Positions 34,690-43,465 of a stretch of 64,000 bases of DNA are shown here, in pieces; the stretch's first letter is position 1; every line of letters starts with the position of its first letter. The translations under genes were made by a program, and so were the position numbers. Below the pieces are notes generated by a model. That model was not told the origin of the DNA. It did no database searches and saw only the letters and a list, made by a program, of their open reading frames with translations. Source of the DNA: Aquimarina sp. BL5 (GTDB lineage: Bacteria > Bacteroidota > Bacteroidia > Flavobacteriales > Flavobacteriaceae); assembly GCF_003443675.1 (NCBI RefSeq), contig NZ_CP031963.1:4810501-4874500 (forward strand). Reading direction: 5' to 3'.

Positions 34690-36144
34690 ATGAAGTTTAA
34701 AAAAAAACGACTACTCATATATATATTGATACTTGTAAATCATTCTCAAATGCATTCTCAAAATATTGAGATGATGATTCCTAAAAAAGAGAATTATGGT
34801 ATTGATCAGAAACATAAAATTATTGTATGGAATTTTAAGATCCCAGACGTTCCGGATTCTAACAGCAATATGCTAAATATAAATTTTGAAGGTGATTATT
34901 TATTTTCTTCATCATTAGATAGTTTGTCATACGAAAAAAGTTATGATGTGAACTATAATGGAGAAATATTTAAATTATATATTACGCAACTGCCTGTTAT
35001 TAAAATAACTACAGAAGAAGCTATAGAAGATGATCCAAAAGTTCCTTCTCAATTTACATTTGCTAACCAAGATAGTATTAAAAGTGCTATAGCAGGCGTT
35101 GAATTGCGAGGTAACATTTCACTAAAATTCCCAAAAAAATCTTATGATTTAGAGTTTTGGGAAACCTCTCAAGGAGAAACTTCGGTTGATATGATGTTTG
35201 GAGACCTAAGAGAAGATGATGATTGGATTCTAGATGGGTTGTATAATGAACCACTTCGTTTACGATCTTATTTCTGCAATAAACTTTGGTTATCGATTTA
35301 CAAGCCTTCATATATAATTCAAGAAGAGAAGGCAAAAAGTGGTATTGATTTAATGTTTGCAGAAGTCTTTTTGGATTCAAAATATATCGGAATACATGCG
35401 CTGACGGAGCAAGTAGATCGAAAACTCTTACAACTCAAAAAGTATAAAAAAGGTAAAGTAAGAGGTGAGCTATTTAAGGCAGGAAGTCATAATGGGGCTC
35501 CTGCGTATAAGATGGTACCAAAATATAAAAATATTTTCCCCCATTGGGCAGGATACGAGGTAGAGTATCCTTTTGTAAACTATAAAGCTCAATGGAAAAA
35601 CATTTATCGATTTACAAAATTCGTGATCAAATCTAAAGATTCCACATTCAAGAAAAGAATAGCAAAAAAGTTTGATTTAGATAATGCCATTGATTATTTT
35701 TTGTTTATTAATCTTGTTCGTGCTACGGATAATCTGGGGAAAAACTTTTATGTTGCGAGATATGATAAGAAAACACCTTACTTTAATGTGCCTTGGGATT
35801 TAGATGGTGTTTTAGGAACTATTCAGGATGGTAAAAGAATTCCAACTACAAATGATATTTTAAGCAATGGGTTGTTCGATAGATTGCTTAAAATGAATCC
35901 AAGTAACTATCGAAACCGATTAAAAGCTCGCTGGTTCTCTCTAAGAGAAGAACAATTTAGTAATGAAATGTTATTTAAAAACTTGAAGAAGTCTTATGAT
36001 TATTTCGCAAATAATAAAGTGTACGAAAGAGAATCATTAATTTGGCCCTCGGACGTAGCATTATCTGATCATTTAAGTTATATGGAATCTTGGTTGTCCG
36101 ATCGTCTTCTATATTTAGATAGTTATTTCAATGATTTACAGTAA
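34690..36144 (+). CDS. CotH-kinase-family exported protein
   Basis: A 484-residue protein with an N-terminal signal (about 1-24). The CotH domain covers about 105-480: GVELRGNISLKFPKKSYDLEFW, then DWILDGLYNEPLRLRSYFCNKLW, a GELFKAGSHNGAP segment and the metal-binding FNVPWDLDGVLGT near 375. Spore-coat CotH phosphorylates coat proteins in an atypical kinase fold, and related proteins occur as exported proteins in Bacteroidota. The protein target here is unknown. The signal peptide predicts action outside the cytoplasm. Its neighbours are envelope genes. Confidence 0.88.
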   Translation: MKFKKKRLLIYILILVNHSQMHSQNIEMMIPKKENYGIDQKHKIIVWNFKIPDVPDSNSNMLNINFEGDYLFSSSLDSLSYEKSYDVNYNGEIFKLYITQLPVIKITTEEAIEDDPKVPSQFTFANQDSIKSAIAGVELRGNISLKFPKKSYDLEFWETSQGETSVDMMFGDLREDDDWILDGLYNEPLRLRSYFCNKLWLSIYKPSYIIQEEKAKSGIDLMFAEVFLDSKYIGIHALTEQVDRKLLQLKKYKKGKVRGELFKAGSHNGAPAYKMVPKYKNIFPHWAGYEVEYPFVNYKAQWKNIYRFTKFVIKSKDSTFKKRIAKKFDLDNAIDYFLFINLVRATDNLGKNFYVARYDKKTPYFNVPWDLDGVLGTIQDGKRIPTTNDILSNGLFDRLLKMNPSNYRNRLKARWFSLREEQFSNEMLFKNLKKSYDYFANNKVYERESLIWPSDVALSDHLSYMESWLSDRLLYLDSYFNDLQ

Positions 36145-36272
36145 TTTTTGATTATAACATTCAAAAAAAAAGCTCCTTTTAATGAAAAAGTAGCCATATC
36201 CATCAAAAGAGTTACCCTTTATATCATATGCATTAATGTCTCTGCTAGTTCTAATTTATCTTGCTAACAGTA

Positions 36273-36926
36273 ATGCGATATTCACAAAGTTTAAAAATAA
36301 TTTTAATTCTTAGTCTCTACTTAGTGACTATAAGTAATATTATGGCTTCATTCGACACTTCACATTTGAATAACAAAATTATTCCTTTATCAATTATAAA
36401 GGAGGCTGGAATTGCATTATCACATTATCCAGAATTAGAAGAAGTGAGAATCGAATTTAAGTTTAAGTCTTCTCTTAAGAAGTCATTTATGAAGGCGCAA
36501 CCAAAGTTTTCTTCGATTTTTAGATCAAAAAAGAAAAGAGCTTATGTCATTTTGATGAGTGAAATTTTTAAAATAGACAGTTTACAACTCTCTATTAAAG
36601 ATGTCCCAGAAAATGTATTGATAGGTTGGTTGGGGCACGAGTTAGGTCATATTATGGATTATCATAGAAGAAGTAGTTTGAATCTTATGCTATTTGGAAT
36701 ACAATACTGGATTTCTCCAAATTACATAAGAGAGGCAGAGCGTATAGCAGATACCTATGCAATAACACATGCGATGCAAGATTACATCTTAGCAACTAAA
36801 AAGTTTATCCTTAACCATAGTTCCTTATCTGAAAAATATAAAGCACGTATTAGAAGACTATATCTATCTCCTGATGAAATATTGCTTTTGGTTAAGGAGC
36901 AAGAGACAAACAAATTGAAACTTTGA
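36273..36926 (+). CDS. Small membrane/exported M48-like metalloprotease homologue
   Basis: A 217-residue protein with a hydrophobic N-terminal segment (about 8-27) serving as signal or anchor. The zinc motif WLGHELGHIMDYHRR (HExxH) is near residue 125 and a downstream EAERIADTYAI near 155 supplies the third ligand glutamate, as in gluzincins. The match to M48 rests only on these motifs. I chose ATG 36273 over an in-frame TTG at 36261. It is followed after 40 bp by the HD/PycTM gene and may share its transcript. Confidence 0.7.
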   Translation: MRYSQSLKIILILSLYLVTISNIMASFDTSHLNNKIIPLSIIKEAGIALSHYPELEEVRIEFKFKSSLKKSFMKAQPKFSSIFRSKKKRAYVILMSEIFKIDSLQLSIKDVPENVLIGWLGHELGHIMDYHRRSSLNLMLFGIQYWISPNYIREAERIADTYAITHAMQDYILATKKFILNHSSLSEKYKARIRRLYLSPDEILLLVKEQETNKLKL

Positions 36927-36966
36927 ATATACTCAACTAACTATCATTTAACTAAAAAGAATACTA

Positions 36967-38202
36967 ATGAAAGCTATACTGGAAAAAGCAGAAAATTACA
37001 TATTCGAACTCTTTAAGGAACAATTACCCACGACGTATTTATACCATAATTTTCTGCATACACAAAGAGTTGTAGAAAGTGTAAAAGAGATTATCGAAAA
37101 AACTGATATTAGTAATGAAGACTCAGAAGCTGTTCAGATTGCCGCTTGGTTTCATGATGCAGGATATATTAAAGGTGAAGAAAACCACGAAAAAGAAAGT
37201 GTACGAATAGCATCAGAATTTTTATCAGAACATCAAATAAGTGACAAGGCAATATCGATAATAGAAAACTGTATTTTGGCGACAGAGTTTGAGAAAAAGC
37301 CAAATACTATTCTTGAAGAAATTATCAAAGATGCTGACAGCTCTCATTTGGCTAAAGATTATTTTGCTGAAGTGAGTGAACTTCTGCATCAGGAGCTAAT
37401 ACTCCTAGGTATTTCGGAACTTTCTGGAAAAGAATGGAGAGCTGAAAATGTAAAATTATTTTCTAAACAACACAAATACTACACCCGATATGCAGTCGAA
37501 AATTGGGAACCAGAAAAAAATAAAAACTTATTAAATCTTCTTAAAAGAGAAAAGAAAAATAAAAAGAAACACAAAAAAGAGGTTGTCAAAGCAAAACTTA
37601 AGGCAAAATACAAAGACGAAAGCCCGGAGAGAAGTATTCAGACCTTATTTAGAGTCACCCTAAGAAATCATATTAAGTTAAGTGATATAGCGGATACGAA
37701 GGCTAATATCTTACTTTCTGTAAACGCGATTATTATTTCATTGGCGCTAGCAAATCTAATTCCTAAACTTGATGCAGCAAGCAATCGTCACTTAATGATT
37801 CCTAGTTTAATTTTAGTACTCTTTAGTGTGGCCTCTATTATTTTATCAATAATGTCTACACAACCAAAAGTAACTGGAGGAGAGTTTACTACAGAGCAGG
37901 TAAAGAATAGAAAAGTAAACTTATTATTTTTTGGGAATTTTTACAAAATGCCTTATGAAAGATATCAATGGGCAATTGATGAAATCATTAATGATAAGTC
38001 CTATGTATATAAAATGCTAACCAAAGATCTTTATTTATTGGGATTGGTGTTGAAGAAGAAGTACACTTTATTAAAAATAACATACATCGTATTTACCATA
38101 GGAATTATACTATCGGTACTAGCTTTTATTATAGCCTTTACAGGTATAGATTTAGTAGAACAAGTAGGTAATCCAGAAATTTTAGATAAAATCACAGAAT
38201 AA
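36967..38202 (+). CDS. HD-domain phosphohydrolase fused to Pycsar-effector-type membrane domain
   Basis: A 411-residue protein. Residues about 20-130 form an HD domain with a complete set of metal ligands: His in YHNFLHTQRV, HD in AAWFHDAGYI, and Asp in IIKDADSSHLAKDYF. A Lys-rich linker (about 195-215) leads to a membrane domain with LRNHIKLSDIADTKANILLSVNAIII, a second helix near 275-298, a GNFYKMPYERYQWAID loop and a third helix near 375-398. The latter region matches the Pycsar effector (PycTM/DUF5706) family, which disrupts the membrane on binding cCMP or cUMP. No PycC cyclase gene is adjacent. Two bp separate it from the GH3 gene. Confidence 0.88.
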   Translation: MKAILEKAENYIFELFKEQLPTTYLYHNFLHTQRVVESVKEIIEKTDISNEDSEAVQIAAWFHDAGYIKGEENHEKESVRIASEFLSEHQISDKAISIIENCILATEFEKKPNTILEEIIKDADSSHLAKDYFAEVSELLHQELILLGISELSGKEWRAENVKLFSKQHKYYTRYAVENWEPEKNKNLLNLLKREKKNKKKHKKEVVKAKLKAKYKDESPERSIQTLFRVTLRNHIKLSDIADTKANILLSVNAIIISLALANLIPKLDAASNRHLMIPSLILVLFSVASIILSIMSTQPKVTGGEFTTEQVKNRKVNLLFFGNFYKMPYERYQWAIDEIINDKSYVYKMLTKDLYLLGLVLKKKYTLLKITYIVFTIGIILSVLAFIIAFTGIDLVEQVGNPEILDKITE

Positions 38203-38204
38203 AC

Positions 38205-39734
38205 ATGGCAATTATAGGATCATTAATAAAAGGAGCAATTGACTTAAAAGGGGCATTAACCTCTGAACCCAATCATGTAGAAGCGCAACAAAAAATACTG
38301 GAGATGCTATTAAAAACAGCTTCTGATACTGCCTTTGGTAAAACATATGAGTTCAATAAGGTTCTCGAATCAGAAGATTTACAAAAAGCATACGCTGATA
38401 AAGTACCTTATTTCGACTACCATCAGTTACATAAAGAATGGTGGTCTAGAGTGATTGATGGTCAAGAGGATGTAACCTGGCCAAGTAATCCTGATTATTT
38501 CGCATTGAGTTCTGGTACTACTGGAAAAAAAAGTAAACGTATTCCGGTTACAAATGATATGATTGAAGCCATTCGTAATGCGGGAATTAAACAAGTTGAA
38601 GCATTATCTAATTTTGATTTACCTGCAGAATTCTTTGAAAAAGAAATCATGATGTTGGGGAGCTCTACTGATTTACAAGAAAAAGATGGACATCTCGAAG
38701 GAGAAATCAGTGGTATTAGTGCTAGCAATATTCCTTTTTGGTTTGAAGGGTTTTATAAACCTGGTCGTGATATTGCAAAAATTGATGATTGGGATAAACG
38801 TGTTCAGCGTATTGCAGAAAAAGCAAAAGATTGGGATATTGGAGCATTGAGTGGTATCCCATCCTGGATGGAGTTAATGCTTCAGAAAGTTATTGACTAT
38901 CACAATGCTGAAACTATACACGATATTTGGCCAAACTTACAAGTCTATACTTCTGGAGGAGTAGCTTTTGCACCTTATGAGAAAAGCTTTAATAATTTAT
39001 TGGAACATCCCATTACCGTAATCGATACATATCTCGCTTCAGAAGGATTTATAGCCTATCAAGAACGTCCAGAAACTGATGCGATGAAGTTAATTACAGA
39101 TAATGGTATTTATTTCGAATTCGTTCCTTTTCAACCGGAGTATATCAACCAAGATGGGTCCTTAAAACAAGATGCACCCTCAATCACATTAGCAGAAGTA
39201 GAAACAGATCAGGATTATGTGTTATTGATAAGTACTGTTTCTGGTGCTTGGAGATATATCATTGGAGATACTATAGAGTTTACTGATGTAGTAAGAGCTG
39301 AAATTAGAATTACAGGACGCACCAAGTTTTTTCTAAATGTTGTTGGTTCGCAATTATCAGTTAATAAAATGAATACCGCTTTACGAGAGATTGAAGAAAA
39401 GTTTGATATCGAAGTTCCTGAGTTTACGTTAGCAGCGACACGGATTAATGACGAGTTTCATCATCATTGGTATTTGGGTACGGAAACTTCTGTAGAAAAC
39501 AACGTTTTAGCGGAAACACTAGATGAGGTACTTAAAAAGGCTAATAAGAATTACAGAGTAGCCAGAAGTAAGGCTTTAAAAGGAGTAAAAGTGACCACAG
39601 TGCCGATGTCAATATTTTCAGAATGGAGTGGGGCACAAAAGAAAAAGGGAGGGCAAGTAAAAATGGAACGTGTTATGTCCGAAGAAAAGTTTGCCGAATG
39701 GGAAAACTTTGTGTCAGAAAATATTTCAAACTAA
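38205..39734 (+). CDS. GH3-family acyl-acid amide synthetase homologue
   Basis: A 509-residue cytosolic enzyme of the family named for plant GH3 auxin-conjugating proteins, which activate carboxylic acids with ATP and join them to amino acids. Visible motifs are the ATP loop FALSSGTTGKKSKRIPVT near residue 103, VYTSGGVAFAPYEK near 250, TYLASEGFIAYQ near 278 and GDTIEFTDVVRAEIRITGRTKFFLN near 355. The bacterial substrate is unknown. It lies 2 bp after the HD/PycTM gene and 12 bp before the phosphoesterase fusion, so the three form an operon. Confidence 0.93.
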   Translation: MAIIGSLIKGAIDLKGALTSEPNHVEAQQKILEMLLKTASDTAFGKTYEFNKVLESEDLQKAYADKVPYFDYHQLHKEWWSRVIDGQEDVTWPSNPDYFALSSGTTGKKSKRIPVTNDMIEAIRNAGIKQVEALSNFDLPAEFFEKEIMMLGSSTDLQEKDGHLEGEISGISASNIPFWFEGFYKPGRDIAKIDDWDKRVQRIAEKAKDWDIGALSGIPSWMELMLQKVIDYHNAETIHDIWPNLQVYTSGGVAFAPYEKSFNNLLEHPITVIDTYLASEGFIAYQERPETDAMKLITDNGIYFEFVPFQPEYINQDGSLKQDAPSITLAEVETDQDYVLLISTVSGAWRYIIGDTIEFTDVVRAEIRITGRTKFFLNVVGSQLSVNKMNTALREIEEKFDIEVPEFTLAATRINDEFHHHWYLGTETSVENNVLAETLDEVLKKANKNYRVARSKALKGVKVTTVPMSIFSEWSGAQKKKGGQVKMERVMSEEKFAEWENFVSENISN

Positions 39735-39746
39735 AAAGATCGGTCT

Positions 39747-42700
39747 ATGAACTATAAATATATAACTCTTATTATACTTACTATTTTTGTTTCTGGTTGT
39801 GCATTGTATGAACCAAAATACAGAGAACCTTTTGATGATTCTGTTGCACTGGAAGAAAAAGAAATAGAAAAAACTTTTTATCTAATTGGAGATGCTGGAT
39901 ATGCAAAACCAGATCAGAGTACCTCTGCACTATTAGCTTTAGAAAAATATTTAGAGAATCATAAACAAAAAGGAAACTATACCATTTTTCTTGGGGATAA
40001 TATATATCCTGATGGAATGCCTAAAAAGGATAAAAAAGACAGAAAAATAGCAGAACATCGTTTAGATGCTCAAATAGATGCTGTAAAAAATTTTGATGGG
40101 CAAGTTTATTTCATTCCTGGCAACCATGATTGGTATAATGAGGGCTTAAAAGGATTAGAGCGAGAGGAAAAGTACTTTGAGGAGAAATTAAAAGATAAGA
40201 AAGTGTTTAGGCCATCAAAAGGTTGTGCACTGGAAAGTATAGAAATTACAGATAATATCCAATTGATTATTCTAGACTCACAATGGTATCTTGAAGATTG
40301 GGATAAACACCCAACAGTTAATGATAATTGTCCAGAGATCAAAACTCGCGAGGCGATGTTTCTTGAGGTAGAAAGTGAATTCAAGAAAAATCAAGATAAA
40401 ACAATTCTTTTTGCTTTACACCATCCCTTATATACTAATGGCGTTCACGGAGGTAAATATGCTCCTGTTAAACACCTATATCCATCACAAAAAAAAGTGC
40501 CAGTACCTATTTTGGGATCACTGGCCATGCAAATCCGTACAGCAGGAGCAATATCCACTCAGGATAATCAGAACAAGCAATATAAATCTTTGGTGAAGCG
40601 ATTAGAAACATTGGCTAAAGGATCAGAACGAATCATTTTTGCTTCGGGTCACGAACATTCTTTGCAGTATATAGAACATAATGGAATCAAGCAGATTGTC
40701 TCTGGAGCTGGAGCTAAAAATTCATACGCTACTTTAAGTAATGATGGACTTTTTGCTTATGGAGGACAAGGTTTTGTAAAGCTAGATGTTTATAAAGATG
40801 GAGCTGTATGGGCTTCGTTTTTTGGCAGTAAAAATAATAAGCCAGAATTGCTTTTCAAGAAAGAAATTTATGAAAAAACTCCAACATATGATCTTTCTTC
40901 TATTTCTGAAATAACCCAACCAACTATTGCTGCTTCGATTTATGAAAAAGAAGGTACTGATCGAACCGAGTTTTATGAAAGCATTTGGGGGGATCATTAT
41001 AGAGATTTATATGGTACAAAAATCCAAACTAAAGTTGCTATTTTGGATACATTATATGGAGGGTTAGAAGTTGTGCGTAAAGGAGGAGGACATCAAACTA
41101 GATCATTACGATTAAAAAGAAAAGATGGTAAAGAGTACAATATGCGAGCTCTAAAAAAGAGTGGTATAAAATTTCTACAATCTACTGTTTTTCAGAATAA
41201 CTATGTAGAAGAATCTTTAGAAAACACTATTTCAGAAGATATTCTGTTGGATTTTTATACAGCAGGACATCCATATATTTTTACAGTAATTCCTGAATTA
41301 TCAGATGCTGTTGGAGTTTTTCATACGAATCCTAAGCTGTATTATGTCCCAAAACAAAATGCTTTAGGAAAATACAACGTTGATTATGGAGACGAATTGT
41401 ATATGATTGAGGAACGACCTGAAGAGAATCATAAAGATTTAGCTTCCTTTGGAAAACCTGATGACATAGAAAGTACTTCGGATGTATATGAAAGATTGAG
41501 AAGAGATGAAAAATATAAAATAGATGAATCATCGTATATAAGAGCCAGAATTTTTGATATGTTAATTGGAGATTGGGATCGCCATCAAGATCAATGGAGA
41601 TGGGCAGAATATGAACGGGAAAATGGAGATCATATTTTTAAACCTATACCAAGGGATAGAGATCAAGCCTTTTCTAATTTTGATGGAGGGTTTTTAGGAA
41701 CTTTGAGAGGATTAATGGGATTTGCAAATCAATTTCAGGTTTATGATGAGGAATTAAAAGATGTAAAGTGGATTAATTCTTCTGCTACTAGATTAGATCG
41801 TACTTTGATTAGAAATAGTGGAAGAGATGAGTGGCTAAAGCAAGCAACATACATACAACAAAATCTTACAGATACAGCTATAGAAAGTGCTTTTCTGAAT
41901 ATTCCTACTGAAGCAAAAGGAGAGGACTTAGATAATATTAAGAAGAACCTAAAAGGAAGAAGACAAAATATAGTTGATATCGCAGATCGATACTATGATT
42001 ATCTTACTAGTCTAGCTATTGTAATGGGTACGGATAAAGATGATCTTATAGAGATTTATCGGATGAAGAAAGGGAAGACTAGAGTAACAGTTTCCAGAAT
42101 TAAGGATGGTCTAAAAGGGAAAATTGTAAGTGATAAAATATTTGATAAGAAAGAAACCAAAGAAATTTGGATTTATGGGCTAGATGATGATGATGTTTTT
42201 GAGTCAAGTGGAAAAGTAGATAATCCTATAAAAATCAATATTATTGGAGGGCAGAATAACGACATTTATCGATTTAAAAAAGGTCGTAAAATTGCTGTGT
42301 ATGATCACAAGAGTAAGCCTAATACCATTGAGAAAAAAGGTGGAGCAAGAATTAGATTTACAGATAATTATCAAATTAATAATTTTGATAAGAATGAAGG
42401 TGTGTTAACTACTTCTTCTGTATTACCAGTCATTGGTTTTAATCCAGATGACGGTGTGCGTATAGGTCCGATGGCAGTGTATACAATTAATGGATTCCAT
42501 AGAAATCCTTTTTCCAGTAGTCATAGTCTTTCTGGTGGATATTATTTTGCGACACAAGGTTTTGACCTTGGATATCGTGGTGAATTTGCGGGGATATTAG
42601 GAGATTATAATATGTTGATCGGTCTTAAATACACTAGTCCTAGTTTTGCAATAAATTTCTTTGGTTTTGGAAATGAGACAGAAAATAATCAAGACGAATT

Positions 42701-43457
42701 AGATTTTGATTATAATCGAGTGAGATTAAGTACTTATGGAGTTTCTCTAGGAGCAGTTAAAAATGGACGTTTAGGTAGTTACTTTGAATATAAAGGTTCT
42801 ATAGAAGGTATAGAGGTGGATGATACTCCAGATCGTTTTATCACTCAGGAAGCAGGTTTACAAAATCCAGAAGCTTTTGATCGCAAATGGTTCGCTGGAT
42901 TGGATGGAACCTATAGATATGAAAGTTATGATGTGGTTGTCAATCCTACCAGGGGAATGAAACTTGAAGTTAACGTCGGGGGAAGAATGAATGTGGAAGA
43001 TACTGATCGAACTTTTGGGTATATCAAACCACACCTTGGGTTTTATAACGCACTAACCCGTAATCGTAAGTTGGTTCTCAAAACTGCAGCTCAAGGACAA
43101 TTTAATATCGGAGAAAATTATGAATTTTATCAAGCGGCACAATTGGGGGATGAGAACTTGTTAAGAGGTTATCGAACGGAACGTTTTACTGGACAATCTT
43201 CACTGGCTGGTAGTGCAGATATTCGATATAGTTTTAATCAATTTAAAACTCGAATTCTACCATTACAAATTGGAATATTTGTTGGAGGCGATACAGGTCG
43301 AGTGTGGATTGCCGATAATGATACTTCTGATAAATGGCATAGTGATTATGGAGGTGGTTTTTGGATAAATAGTGCGAATGCCATGAGTGGAACTTTTAAT
43401 CTATTTACTGGAGAAGACGGAGCCAGATTTTCATTTTCTTTTGCTTTTAAATTTTAA
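39747..43457 (+). CDS. Lipoprotein fusion: metallophosphoesterase, kinase-like domain and outer-membrane barrel
   Basis: A 1236-residue protein with a lipobox (TIFVSGC). Residues about 40-340 are a calcineurin-like phosphoesterase: IGDAGYA, FLGDNIYPDG near 83, PGNHDWYN near 125, FALHHPLYTNG and ASGHEHS near 301. Residues about 425-760 look like an atypical kinase: glycine-rich GGGHQTRSLRLK near 445, RALKK near 467, a hinge-like LYMIEERP near 552, IGDWDRHQDQW near 609 and PRDRDQAF near 636. This middle call is my inference. Residues about 877-1236 are a BamA/TamA-type barrel (GDENLLRGYRTERFTG) ending in an aromatic residue. Membership in the GH3 operon is shown by 12-bp spacing. Confidence 0.87.
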   Translation: MNYKYITLIILTIFVSGCALYEPKYREPFDDSVALEEKEIEKTFYLIGDAGYAKPDQSTSALLALEKYLENHKQKGNYTIFLGDNIYPDGMPKKDKKDRKIAEHRLDAQIDAVKNFDGQVYFIPGNHDWYNEGLKGLEREEKYFEEKLKDKKVFRPSKGCALESIEITDNIQLIILDSQWYLEDWDKHPTVNDNCPEIKTREAMFLEVESEFKKNQDKTILFALHHPLYTNGVHGGKYAPVKHLYPSQKKVPVPILGSLAMQIRTAGAISTQDNQNKQYKSLVKRLETLAKGSERIIFASGHEHSLQYIEHNGIKQIVSGAGAKNSYATLSNDGLFAYGGQGFVKLDVYKDGAVWASFFGSKNNKPELLFKKEIYEKTPTYDLSSISEITQPTIAASIYEKEGTDRTEFYESIWGDHYRDLYGTKIQTKVAILDTLYGGLEVVRKGGGHQTRSLRLKRKDGKEYNMRALKKSGIKFLQSTVFQNNYVEESLENTISEDILLDFYTAGHPYIFTVIPELSDAVGVFHTNPKLYYVPKQNALGKYNVDYGDELYMIEERPEENHKDLASFGKPDDIESTSDVYERLRRDEKYKIDESSYIRARIFDMLIGDWDRHQDQWRWAEYERENGDHIFKPIPRDRDQAFSNFDGGFLGTLRGLMGFANQFQVYDEELKDVKWINSSATRLDRTLIRNSGRDEWLKQATYIQQNLTDTAIESAFLNIPTEAKGEDLDNIKKNLKGRRQNIVDIADRYYDYLTSLAIVMGTDKDDLIEIYRMKKGKTRVTVSRIKDGLKGKIVSDKIFDKKETKEIWIYGLDDDDVFESSGKVDNPIKINIIGGQNNDIYRFKKGRKIAVYDHKSKPNTIEKKGGARIRFTDNYQINNFDKNEGVLTTSSVLPVIGFNPDDGVRIGPMAVYTINGFHRNPFSSSHSLSGGYYFATQGFDLGYRGEFAGILGDYNMLIGLKYTSPSFAINFFGFGNETENNQDELDFDYNRVRLSTYGVSLGAVKNGRLGSYFEYKGSIEGIEVDDTPDRFITQEAGLQNPEAFDRKWFAGLDGTYRYESYDVVVNPTRGMKLEVNVGGRMNVEDTDRTFGYIKPHLGFYNALTRNRKLVLKTAAQGQFNIGENYEFYQAAQLGDENLLRGYRTERFTGQSSLAGSADIRYSFNQFKTRILPLQIGIFVGGDTGRVWIADNDTSDKWHSDYGGGFWINSANAMSGTFNLFTGEDGARFSFSFAFKF

Positions 43458-43465
43458 AACATTTT

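Noticed and set aside
34493..34690. 65-codon minus-strand frame before the CotH gene
   Set aside because: Hydrophobic low-complexity product of AT-rich DNA, abutting the CotH start with no supporting features.
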